In this document: positions 35,567 through 43,152 of the stretch, in pieces
How the letters are laid out: every line of letters starts with the position of its first letter
How positions within the stretch are numbered: the first letter of the stretch is position 1
Source: Sphaerochaeta associata
GTDB lineage: Bacteria; Spirochaetota; Spirochaetia; Sphaerochaetales; Sphaerochaetaceae
DNA: 64,000 nt
Direction of reading: 5' to 3'
NCBI RefSeq assembly: GCF_022869165.1
Contig: NZ_CP094929.1
Coordinates: 2,914,001 to 2,978,000 of the forward strand
Translations under genes and position numbers: made by a program
Notes under the pieces: model-generated
Databases searched by the model: none
What the model was told of the DNA's origin: nothing
What the model saw: the letters and a program-made list of their open reading frames with translations, nothing else

Positions 35567-36220
35567 ATGGAACAAAAGTCGAATCTAAAGAGTGATGCAT
35601 ATCAATATATCAAGGATAAAATCCTCACCTGTGAAATCATGCCGGGGCAAGCCATCAGCGAAAAGCAGATCATGGAAACCTTTGGTATCGGGAGAACGCC
35701 GGTACGTGAGGCATTAATCATGCTGCAGAGCGAGAATCTGGTTGAAGCATATCCGCGGAGCGGGACTATAGCAAAGCCAATCACTTTGGAGTCAGTCTAT
35801 GAGTTGTTTGAGCTGAGAAAGTTACTCGAGCCCAATGTAGCAACACAATTTGTCCGCAACATCGGATTGGAAGGCTTGTTGGTAAGGGACAGAAGCCTCA
35901 AATCGTTTTGTAACCCCACAAGCGAGCAAAGTACGCTCGCTTTTTACCAAGAGGACATTGCATTGCATGCCTACCTTATCTCCTGTACGCAGAACACCCA
36001 ACTAATAGCTCTCTGCAAACCCCTGTTCGAGCAGAGCCTTCGAGTGGGCATGCTCGGGGCGAAGAGCCACACCAGCAGCTCCTCCGAGCAAACCTATCGT
36101 GAACACAACAGGATTGTGAAAGCCATCCTTGAGGAAGACACCCAGGAGATCCACAACGCCTTCATCTCCCATCTGAATGCAGCCAAGATGAGCGCCATTC
36201 AGTCTGTTAAGAACCAATAG
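35567..36220 (+). CDS. GntR-family regulator, FCD subfamily, second paralogue
   Basis: A 217-residue FCD-type GntR regulator with winged helix (DAYQYIKDKILTCEIMPG, GRTPVREALIMLQSENLV) and ligand domain (HAYLISCTQN, YREHNRI). It is strongly similar throughout to the regulator at 18182, including GMLG-Lys and HLNAA blocks, indicating a duplication. GGAG lies 8 nt before the ATG. It probably controls the divergent dehydrogenase/TRAP operon through TGATATATTA-like sites. Confidence 0.9.
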   Translation: MEQKSNLKSDAYQYIKDKILTCEIMPGQAISEKQIMETFGIGRTPVREALIMLQSENLVEAYPRSGTIAKPITLESVYELFELRKLLEPNVATQFVRNIGLEGLLVRDRSLKSFCNPTSEQSTLAFYQEDIALHAYLISCTQNTQLIALCKPLFEQSLRVGMLGAKSHTSSSSEQTYREHNRIVKAILEEDTQEIHNAFISHLNAAKMSAIQSVKNQ

Positions 36221-36375
36221 GAAGAGAATTGATATACTAGATGTACGAGACTCTCATAAACCTTACCTTCACTCCCTTTTTGATGCCCTGAGCGTCTGTG
36301 CTGCGCATACCTGCGATTACACCATGAAGAGGGGCCAATCCCTCAGCTCGATATCTGAAAAAGGGTGCACCAGCT

Positions 36376-37164
36376 CTACACCCACCCCTCTTGCTTCAAT
36401 AGCTCATCCAGATGGTCCAAGAGCCGGGTAATAGTCTCAAGCTGGGTTTCCCCCCCGATGCCTTGGGTAAGCTCTTTGATGTCCTCATCAAATTGAGGGG
36501 GAATAAGGGAGCAGGTTGCATGCACCCAGGCCTGTTGACGTTTCTCACCGGGGTGGGTTTGCTTGTTCAAGGCGAAGAGAATATCGAAATAGGACTCCAT
36601 AAGTGCTGCAGTTCGGTGGATCATGCTCAGATGGTCTTTCCTCTGTACAGCATGCTCGATCTGGTCGAAGAAAGAAGCGGTGAGCTTACTCCTGAGCAAG
36701 GGATAATTGTTTCTGATGATCGCCTTCTGCAAAGCTTGCGGATAGTCTGTCTCCAACAACTGCTTGAGTGAAGAGAACTTTCCGTCCTTGTCGATCAATA
36801 CATGCGACGTTTTTATGTTGTGCACAAAGGCGGTGGAGTACCCCACCCTCGCCTGATGGCCCACCCAAACACGCGTAATCTCGTCCTCAACCCAGTCCAG
36901 GTCGCGATACATCAAGTCGACGAACGTCCCATCCTTGAGCTGCATCTCATCCCCTGGACCGAAATAGTCATTCTGCAGCTCAGCTTTTTCAGAAAAAGTG
37001 TCAGCCAACTCCTGGCGAAACGCCAAGGGAAGCGGCTGTTTGCTATAGATGTACAGGTCGTAATCGGACAGTGCATCACAACCCAGGCCGGTCCTGGAGC
37101 CTGCAAGTGCAAGAGCTTGAAGAGCGGGGTGTTCGGACAGTTTGTCAATGAAGGATTCTATCAT
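36376..37164 (-). CDS. Nucleotidyltransferase-fold protein (DUF4037-like)
   Basis: A 262-residue protein with a minimal nucleotidyltransferase motif: AGSRTGLGCDALSDYDLYIY (Gly-Ser, then Ser-Asp-x-Asp) and a third acidic residue in FVDLMYRDLD. The C-terminal half is helical with a His/Arg-rich helix (MIHRTAALMESYFDILFALN). The arrangement resembles aminoglycoside-nucleotidyltransferase-like or DUF4037 proteins; the substrate is unknown. The ribosome site is weak. No partner antitoxin or resistance gene is adjacent. It stands alone between convergent and lipoprotein genes. Confidence 0.75.
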   Translation of the reverse strand: MIESFIDKLSEHPALQALALAGSRTGLGCDALSDYDLYIYSKQPLPLAFRQELADTFSEKAELQNDYFGPGDEMQLKDGTFVDLMYRDLDWVEDEITRVWVGHQARVGYSTAFVHNIKTSHVLIDKDGKFSSLKQLLETDYPQALQKAIIRNNYPLLRSKLTASFFDQIEHAVQRKDHLSMIHRTAALMESYFDILFALNKQTHPGEKRQQAWVHATCSLIPPQFDEDIKELTQGIGGETQLETITRLLDHLDELLKQEGWV

Positions 37165-37231
37165 AGGCCTATAGTGACACAGTTATGAGAAAGTGAGAAG
37201 GTTTGCTTTATGCAGAGAACCATACTTTGCG

Positions 37232-38671
37232 TTAAAGCAGAGAACCAATCGCCTTGGCGATATCAACACCATAGCGATACGTGGGCTCCTTCGTTTTCTC
37301 AGATTCTTCTTTCACCATATCCAAGGCACGTCGAACCTGGGCATTGAAAATCGCACTGTTGCGTGCCGACTCCTCCTTGGCCTCGAATACAGAATTTCCC
37401 AGAATCACATAGTCCTCCGTGCCCCTGATATGAGCCACCTCAATGGCGTAGAAGAGCTCCTGGTTGCTGTGCTCGTTGGCAAAGGTGGCAAAGTCGGTAT
37501 AGGTGTTTCGGTAGTAGGCAAGCCATTGGGTCAAGTCCTTTGGATTGGCCACCTCCATCGGAACAGGAATGTTGTAGTAATCCTTTCTGAGTGTGTTCAC
37601 CACGGCATTCGTACTGTGGAGGTCTAGTGATGATGTCACATACCGCAGGTTTTCTTTTGGCTCACCTTGGAGATGCAGGGTGCGCACCCCTTCGGCGGGG
37701 ACATAGCTGACCGTGTAGGTGTAAGGTCCTTTGGAGAGTGCATGCGAGTCCTCCTTGATTACACGCAGGCTTGCAACATCGAACAACCGGTAGGAGTACT
37801 GCTCCTGCTCGGAGTATCCGATGGTTTTCTTCACCCCGGCGAATCGGGGACTGGCGGTTGGAAGATACACCTGCTGTTCGGTGTTTACGGGCCGCACCTG
37901 GGTGGTGCCGTACACTTCCAGCACATAATCGACATCGTTGTGTCTTGCATAGTCTACAGCCAAATCAGTTGGGCCGAAAAACCCTTCCCTATTGGAGAGA
38001 TTCCCGGCTTCAATAACCTTGACGAACCGATCGGCCTTCAAGCCTTCCCTGATATCGGAATACATGGTTTGCCTAAAGGATGGGCTGCCGATTCCCAGCA
38101 CCATCAAGGTAACGGTAGCCTCATCTACAGCCTTCTGCAGGGAAGCGGTGATCTCAGGATTCTGGGGATCCCTTGCCTTTGCCCGTTCATACATCATCAC
38201 AGCCGCGCGGATATCCAACTTGTCACCGCCTTGCTGCTGGTTTCGTGCAAGGTTGAACCATCGTTGGGCGGCTTTCTGGTTGGCCTGCTTCGCCTCTTCA
38301 CTATAATTGGATGCAGCGAGTGTGGGATACCCACTCTCCCGTGCCAGGCGGTGCAAAGCTTCGAGATCGGTATATGCTTGTGCAATTCGGTCCAGGACTT
38401 CGGGATCATCACCGGGTGCAGCAAGGGCCGCTTGCTTGTATTGCGCATCACCGTCGTTGAACGCCACCGGTATCATGGCCTTGGCCTCGGTGAAATCAGG
38501 ATTCATGGTCCAGGCACGAAGCAGCGAATCCAACGCCTGTACATACGCTTTCTGCTCGAAGGCGGACATGCCTTGACGGTATTCCGAACCGCCTTTCACA
38601 AACAAGGTACCACAGGAAGTGAGGGTAAGACTGACCAGTATGACAAGAACCAAGGACAGCGTTCGTTTCAT
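37232..38671 (-). CDS. TPR-like outer-surface or periplasmic lipoprotein
   Basis: A 479-residue lipoprotein with signal peptide and lipobox LTSC (lipidated Cys20). Residues 30-180 contain TPR-like helical repeats (AFEQKAYVQALDSLLRAWTMNPD, MMYERAKARDPQNPEI). The remainder is a beta-rich region including DVDYVLEVYGTTQVRPV. No enzymatic motif is visible. Length and layout resemble envelope assembly or stress lipoproteins of spirochaetes. AAGGAG lies 6 nt before the ATG. Function unknown. Confidence 0.75.
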   Translation of the reverse strand: MKRTLSLVLVILVSLTLTSCGTLFVKGGSEYRQGMSAFEQKAYVQALDSLLRAWTMNPDFTEAKAMIPVAFNDGDAQYKQAALAAPGDDPEVLDRIAQAYTDLEALHRLARESGYPTLAASNYSEEAKQANQKAAQRWFNLARNQQQGGDKLDIRAAVMMYERAKARDPQNPEITASLQKAVDEATVTLMVLGIGSPSFRQTMYSDIREGLKADRFVKVIEAGNLSNREGFFGPTDLAVDYARHNDVDYVLEVYGTTQVRPVNTEQQVYLPTASPRFAGVKKTIGYSEQEQYSYRLFDVASLRVIKEDSHALSKGPYTYTVSYVPAEGVRTLHLQGEPKENLRYVTSSLDLHSTNAVVNTLRKDYYNIPVPMEVANPKDLTQWLAYYRNTYTDFATFANEHSNQELFYAIEVAHIRGTEDYVILGNSVFEAKEESARNSAIFNAQVRRALDMVKEESEKTKEPTYRYGVDIAKAIGSLL

Positions 38672-38810
38672 TGTTGACTCCTTCTTTTGGTATGAATGCA
38701 GGCATATTGTATTTCTTTTAGTCCATTATTTATGGCAATAAGGTAGCGGTCAAGAAAACCCCTCCGAGAAAACAGGAAAAAATGAAAAATGTTGCCCTTG
38801 GTGTACCCTC

Positions 38811-38859
38811 ATCAGAAATGTTTTGGAGACCTGATTACCTGCCCGCCGCCCGAGGCGGG
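38811..38859 (+). promoter_or_regulatory. Structured segment upstream of the xdh operon
   Basis: ATCAG (38811-38815) can pair with CTGAT (38831-38835), followed by a CCCGCC-GCCCGA-GGCGGG hairpin (38842-38859). No U-run follows. It lies about 250 nt before the molybdenum-subunit gene. I cannot match it to a known riboswitch; it could equally be the terminator-like tail of an unseen small transcript. Confidence 0.3.
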
Positions 38860-38906
38860 GGAGTCGCCACATAGAGATAAAAATGATAAACTAGGAGACA
38901 CAACGA

Positions 38907-38933
38907 ATGACAAGACTGTCCGTCTGTGTATGA
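38907..38933 (+). CDS. Possible leader peptide MTRLSVCV
   Basis: A nine-codon frame (ATG to TGA) has AGGAG 9 nt upstream. A 7-bp inverted repeat, GACAAGA/TCTTGTC (38909-38915 and 38935-38941), spans it. This could be an attenuator-type leader for xdh or chance. A better promoter lies just downstream, which weakens the case. Confidence 0.2.
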   Translation: MTRLSVCV

Positions 38934-38952
38934 ATCTTGTCCAAGTTTTTTC

Positions 38953-38980
38953 TTGTATTTGTTGCAGATTGTTGTATTAT
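38953..38980 (+). promoter_or_regulatory. Candidate promoter of the xdh operon
   Basis: TTGTAT (38953-38958) and TATTAT (38975-38980) are separated by 16 bp. Transcription from here would give a leader of about 115 nt before the xdh start at 39103. I see nothing else definable in the rest of the 38672-39102 gap. Confidence 0.4.
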
Positions 38981-39102
38981 TGACCTACATAGAAGAAAGG
39001 TCACCCTTTCTGGTTACCTACGCTTACCGCCATTACCTTGGTGGATTGTTCAATTCCAGGAAGAGTAGACACACGTTGGTTCCTTATTGGAAGGAGGACT
39101 TC

Positions 39103-41391
39103 ATGGATATAATCGGGACTTCCCTGAAACGAGTCGATGCATTCGACAAAGTAACAGGTAAAGCTAAATACACAGACGATCTGGTTTCAGGGCATGCCCT
39201 GATTGCGAAAGTGCTGCACAGCACCATTGCAAACGGCTGGGTCAAGGAGTTCGACCTCAGTGAAGCGTGGAAGGTCAAAGGCGTAGTGGACATTGTCACC
39301 TGCTTTGACGTACCCGATATCCAGTTCCCCACGGCCGGACACCCTTGGTCCACCGATCCAAAGCATCAGGACATTGCAGATAGAAAGCTGCTCAATGCCA
39401 GGGTCCGTTGTTATGCAGACGACATCGCCGCCGTCATTGCAGAGGATGAGATCGCAGCCGAAGAGGCAGTGAGAAAAATAAAGGTCACCTATGAGGAATA
39501 CACCCCCATCCTTACCGTCGAAGATGCAATGAAGGAAGGGGCCACTGTCATTCACGAAGAACGGCCGAACAACATCGTGGTCAAGTCTCAATACGAGATC
39601 GGCAACTTCGAGGAAGCGATCAAGGAAGAAGGCTTGATCAAGGTGGTCGGAGACTACGAGACCCCGGTGGTCAGTCACTGCCATATCGAGAGTGCAAACT
39701 CCTTTGCCTACATGGAAAGCGACAAGATTGTCGTAGTAAGCTCCACCCAGATTCCCCACATTGTGCGCCGCGTCTGCTCGCAGGCTCTCGGGGTGGGATT
39801 CGGCAAGATCAGGATCATCAAACCGTACATCGGCGGCGGCTTCGGCAACAAGCAGGATGCCCTGACAGAACCTTTGAACGCCTTCCTTACCACAAGAGTG
39901 GGTGGACGGCCGGTAAAGCTTGCCTATACACGGGAAGAGACGTTCGCTTCGACCCGCACACGGCATGCAATGCAGTTCCATATCGAAAGTTATATCCGTA
40001 AGGACGGCAGCTTTGCAGCCCGTACCATCAAAGCCTACTCCAACCAGGGCGGCTATGCATCGCATGCCCACGCCCTCGTCGCCAATGCAGTGAACGGCTT
40101 TCGCATGATGTACCCGGTAGGAGCCATCAAGAGCGAAGCCTATACGGTCTACACCAACCTGCCCACCGCAGGGGCGATGCGAGCATACGGCATTCCACAA
40201 ATCGGCTTCGCGTTGGAAGCCCATGTGGACGACATTGCAAAACAGACCGGGCTCGACCCCATCAGGCTTCGCAAGCAGAATATGATGAAGCTCGGCTATG
40301 TCGACCCGATCACCACGATCACCTGTCACTCTACCGGGCTTGATGAGTGCATCGAACGCGGAGAGAAGTATCTCGATTACACCAAGAAGCGGCTGGCGTA
40401 TGCAAACCAGAGCGGGCCGATCAGAAAGGGTGTGGGTATGGCGATCTTCTGCTACAAGACCGGCGTCTACCCCATCAGCCTGGAGACTTCGGCCTGCCGC
40501 ATGATCCTCAACCAGGACGGTTCGCTGCAGATGCAGATCGGTGCCACCGAGATCGGACAGGGTGCCGATACCGTCTTTGCCATGATGGCGGCCCAGACCA
40601 TCGGGGTAACGGTTGACAAGGTGCATGTAGTCAGCAAGCAGGACACCGATGTAACTCCCTACGACACCGGCGCCTATGCCTCAAGGCAGACCTATGTCTC
40701 GGGCATGGCGGTGAAGAAAACCGCCGAGTCCTTCAGAAAAAAGATTCTCGACTTCGCCGGCTTCATGCTCAAGAAAGATCCGTGGGATTTGGACATCAAG
40801 GACAACAACATCGTACACGTCAACAAGAGTGAGAAGCTGCTCAGCGTAGCCGATGTGGCCATCGAATCCTGCTACAGTCTGACGAACTCCACCCATATTG
40901 CAGCCGAGGAATCCCACCACTGCACCGACAACACCTACTCCTTCGGCGTTTGTTTTACGGAGGTCGAGGTCGACATCCCCATGTGTCAGGTCAAGATCCT
41001 GGACATCATCAATGTCCACGATTCAGGCAGGATCATCAACATGCAAACCGCCCGCGGACAGGTTCACGGAGGTATGAGCATGGGCCTTGGGTACGGACTC
41101 TACGAGTACTTGAAGTTCGACCCGAAGACCGGCCGGATGCTCAACGACAACCTTTTGGACTACAAGCTGATGACGGCCATCGATACCCCGGAGCTGCATG
41201 CAGACTTCGTTGAGACCGATGACCCCACCGGTCCGTATGGAAACAAGTCACTGGGAGAGCCACCCACCATTCCGGTTGCTCCTGCAATCCGAAATGCGGT
41301 GCTCAATGCCACCGGGGTTGCCATCAATGCAGCTCCGTTGCACCCCCAGAGAATGTTCGAAGCCTTCACCGAGGCGGGCCTGATCAAATAA
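39103..41391 (+). CDS. xdhA: Xanthine dehydrogenase-type molybdenum subunit
   Basis: A 762-residue molybdopterin-binding subunit of the xanthine oxidase family. It has the N-terminal TGKAKYTDDL entry motif, GGGFGNKQD and GAMRAYGIPQ cofactor loops, QIGATEIGQGADTVF and the C-terminal GNKSLGEPP, whose Glu is the catalytic base. It would hydroxylate a purine or aromatic heterocycle; AAGGAGG lies 5 nt before the ATG, correcting a frame that is open to 38926. The FAD and iron-sulfur subunits follow. Together with the adenine deaminases this suggests a purine-degradation role; nicotinate- or aldehyde-type substrates remain possible. Confidence 0.9.
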   Translation: MDIIGTSLKRVDAFDKVTGKAKYTDDLVSGHALIAKVLHSTIANGWVKEFDLSEAWKVKGVVDIVTCFDVPDIQFPTAGHPWSTDPKHQDIADRKLLNARVRCYADDIAAVIAEDEIAAEEAVRKIKVTYEEYTPILTVEDAMKEGATVIHEERPNNIVVKSQYEIGNFEEAIKEEGLIKVVGDYETPVVSHCHIESANSFAYMESDKIVVVSSTQIPHIVRRVCSQALGVGFGKIRIIKPYIGGGFGNKQDALTEPLNAFLTTRVGGRPVKLAYTREETFASTRTRHAMQFHIESYIRKDGSFAARTIKAYSNQGGYASHAHALVANAVNGFRMMYPVGAIKSEAYTVYTNLPTAGAMRAYGIPQIGFALEAHVDDIAKQTGLDPIRLRKQNMMKLGYVDPITTITCHSTGLDECIERGEKYLDYTKKRLAYANQSGPIRKGVGMAIFCYKTGVYPISLETSACRMILNQDGSLQMQIGATEIGQGADTVFAMMAAQTIGVTVDKVHVVSKQDTDVTPYDTGAYASRQTYVSGMAVKKTAESFRKKILDFAGFMLKKDPWDLDIKDNNIVHVNKSEKLLSVADVAIESCYSLTNSTHIAAEESHHCTDNTYSFGVCFTEVEVDIPMCQVKILDIINVHDSGRIINMQTARGQVHGGMSMGLGYGLYEYLKFDPKTGRMLNDNLLDYKLMTAIDTPELHADFVETDDPTGPYGNKSLGEPPTIPVAPAIRNAVLNATGVAINAAPLHPQRMFEAFTEAGLIK

Positions 41392-41403
41392 AGGAAAGAG
41401 CGT

Positions 41404-42291
41404 ATGTATAATTTCAACAATCTCTATGAACCAACCTCAGTAGAAGAAGCCTTGCGCTTGAAGAAAGAACATCCCCAAGCGTTGTTCCTCGCCGGTGGAA
41501 GCGACATTCTGATAAAAATCCGAGAGGGCAAGCTCGCCGGTTGCGACCTGATTAATATCTACAATCTGGAGGAACTGAGGGGAATCTGCCTCGAGGACGA
41601 CGGTTCGATTCTCATCAGGCCGCTCACCAGTTTCACCGATGTATCGATGCATCCGGTCATCAGACAGTACGTACCGGTCCTCGGAGAGGCGGTTGACCAA
41701 ATCGGCGGACCGCAGGTGAGAAACATCGGGACCATCGGAGGCAACATCTGCAACGGAGTCACCAGTGCCGACAGCGCCACCACACTGAAGGCCTACGATG
41801 CCACTCTGGAGATTGCAAGCCTCGACGGTATTCGTCTCCTGCCCTACACCGAGTTCAATCTCGGTCCCGGCAAGGTGGACTTGAGAGAGGGAGAACTCTT
41901 GTGCGGCATCCGCATCGCCAAAGAGAGCTATGAGAACACCAGCGGCCACTACATCAAGTATGCAATGCGCAAGGCGATGGATATCGCCACCCTGGGCTGT
42001 TCGGTCAATGTGAGACTTACGAGCGACAAGAAGCATATCGATCGGCTTCGCATCGCCTTCGGCGTTGCAGCCCCGACTCCGATTCGATCCACCACCGTAG
42101 AGTCAAAGGTACAAGGTCATGAGCTGAACGAGCAACTGCTCGATATCGTCTCTGAAGGAGCCTTATCTGATGTGAGTCCAAGAACCAGCTGGCGTGCTTC
42201 CAAAGAGTTCCGCCTGCAGCTGGTCAAGGAAATGGCGAGAAGAACAACGAAGGCTGCAGTTGAGAAAGCAGGAGGCACCATCAATGGCTAA
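41404..42291 (+). CDS. xdhB: Xanthine dehydrogenase-type FAD subunit
   Basis: A 295-residue FAD-binding subunit (CO-dehydrogenase flavoprotein family). Signatures are FLAGGSDILIKIREGK (first FAD loop) and GTIGGNICNGVTSADSATTL (second FAD loop), with a C-terminal CODH-flavoprotein domain. It passes electrons from the iron-sulfur centres to NAD or another acceptor. It lies 12 bp after the molybdenum subunit and overlaps the iron-sulfur subunit by 8 bp. Confidence 0.93.
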   Translation: MYNFNNLYEPTSVEEALRLKKEHPQALFLAGGSDILIKIREGKLAGCDLINIYNLEELRGICLEDDGSILIRPLTSFTDVSMHPVIRQYVPVLGEAVDQIGGPQVRNIGTIGGNICNGVTSADSATTLKAYDATLEIASLDGIRLLPYTEFNLGPGKVDLREGELLCGIRIAKESYENTSGHYIKYAMRKAMDIATLGCSVNVRLTSDKKHIDRLRIAFGVAAPTPIRSTTVESKVQGHELNEQLLDIVSEGALSDVSPRTSWRASKEFRLQLVKEMARRTTKAAVEKAGGTING

Positions 42292-42772
42292 CAAAGACGT
42301 ACACTGTATTGTCAACGGAAAAGAGCGTGTATTCTCAGTGGATGTCCGCTCGTCCTTATCCGATATGCTCAGAGGGAAAGCCGGCTTGGACAGCATCAAG
42401 CACGGCTGTGATGTAGGAGAATGCGGTGCATGTACCATCCTGATCGACGGCAAGCCGTTCAACAGCTGCATCTATATGGCGATTTGGGCTGAGGGAAAAA
42501 CCATCCTGACTCTTGAAGGCCTGAGCAATACCAAGGGAGAGATCAGCGACATCCAACAAGCCTTCATCGATGAAGGTGCCGTCCAGTGCGGTTTCTGCAC
42601 CCCCGGTTTCATCATGGCCTCCATTCCCATCATCGAGAAGGACGAGCCTTCCTCCCGCGAAGAGATCCGCCGCCAGATTTCAGGCAATCTCTGCCGATGC
42701 ACCGGCTATGAACACATTGTCGATGCAATCGAAAAAACGCAGAGGAAGCGGATTGAACAGAAGAAAGGCTGA
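42284..42772 (+). CDS. xdhC: Xanthine dehydrogenase-type [2Fe-2S] subunit
   Basis: A 162-residue protein with two iron-sulfur domains. The plant-ferredoxin-like site is CDVGECGACTILIDGKPFNSC and the second, helical site is CGFCTPGFIM plus CRCTGYEHI. It shuttles electrons from the molybdenum centre to FAD. The ATG at 42284 has GGAGG 8 nt upstream; the frame continues upstream into xdhB but without a ribosome site. A terminator follows directly. Confidence 0.94.
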   Translation: MANKDVHCIVNGKERVFSVDVRSSLSDMLRGKAGLDSIKHGCDVGECGACTILIDGKPFNSCIYMAIWAEGKTILTLEGLSNTKGEISDIQQAFIDEGAVQCGFCTPGFIMASIPIIEKDEPSSREEIRRQISGNLCRCTGYEHIVDAIEKTQRKRIEQKKG

Positions 42773-42789
42773 GATTCATTGAACATGAG

Positions 42790-42820
42790 AAACGGGAATG
42801 CAAGGCATTCCCGTTTTTCT
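42790..42820 (+). terminator. Rho-independent terminator of the xdh operon
   Basis: AAACGGGAATGC pairs with GCATTCCCGTTT (12 bp) around AAG and is followed by TTCTTTTT. It lies 17 bp after the xdhC stop and may also stop the convergent HMA gene. Confidence 0.92.
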
Positions 42821-42840
42821 TTTTCGATCCAAAAATAGTC

Positions 42841-43074
42841 TTAGATTTCTTTGACTTGAGACTTCTTCACCTCATAGCCCAAGGTGGTGACAGCCTTTTC
42901 TATGGCTTCTGCAGTGATGGCCGAATCATCAAAGTCAAGCTTGACCTTGCTGGAGTTGAACAGCACCTTCACACTCTCCTTCTGTACACCTTGCAAGGCT
43001 TTGGTTGCATTCTCAATCTTTTGCATGCAGGACGGACAGGTCAAGGATTCCAGTTGCATGGTAAGTTTCTTCAT
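42841..43074 (-). CDS. Heavy-metal-associated (HMA) chaperone-like protein
   Basis: A 77-residue ferredoxin-fold metal chaperone with metal-binding Cys13 and Cys16 in LESLTCPSCMQKIENA. The usual Met before the first Cys is replaced by Leu-Thr and the spacing CxxC is kept. It would carry Cu(I), Zn(II) or a similar ion to the P-type ATPase encoded just upstream. AAAGGAG lies 8 nt before ATG 43074. Its own FNR-type box lies 62 bp upstream, immediately after the ATPase stop codon. Confidence 0.88.
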   Translation of the reverse strand: MKKLTMQLESLTCPSCMQKIENATKALQGVQKESVKVLFNSSKVKLDFDDSAITAEAIEKAVTTLGYEVKKSQVKEI

Positions 43075-43107
43075 GGGTATCGCTCCTTTCATCGTTGTGG
43101 TATGGGT

Positions 43108-43149
43108 AGCATACCAAGGATCTTTTCGGTCGTAATTGATTCAAATCAA
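43108..43149 (-). promoter_or_regulatory. FNR-type box and -10 element of the HMA gene
   Basis: TTGATTCAAATCAA (43136-43149) is a perfect match to the FNR consensus TTGAT-N4-ATCAA. On the minus strand a TATGCT -10 element (43113-43108) starts exactly 22 nt downstream, placing the box centre near -41, the class II activation position. Confidence 0.75.
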
Positions 43150-43152
43150 CTT

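Noticed and set aside
36329-36344. GAGGG/CCCTC hairpin after the second GntR gene
   Set aside because: Five base pairs with no U-run; too weak to call a terminator.
36376-37164. Toxin-antitoxin (MNT/HEPN) pair
   Set aside because: The nucleotidyltransferase-like gene stands alone; no small helical partner is adjacent.
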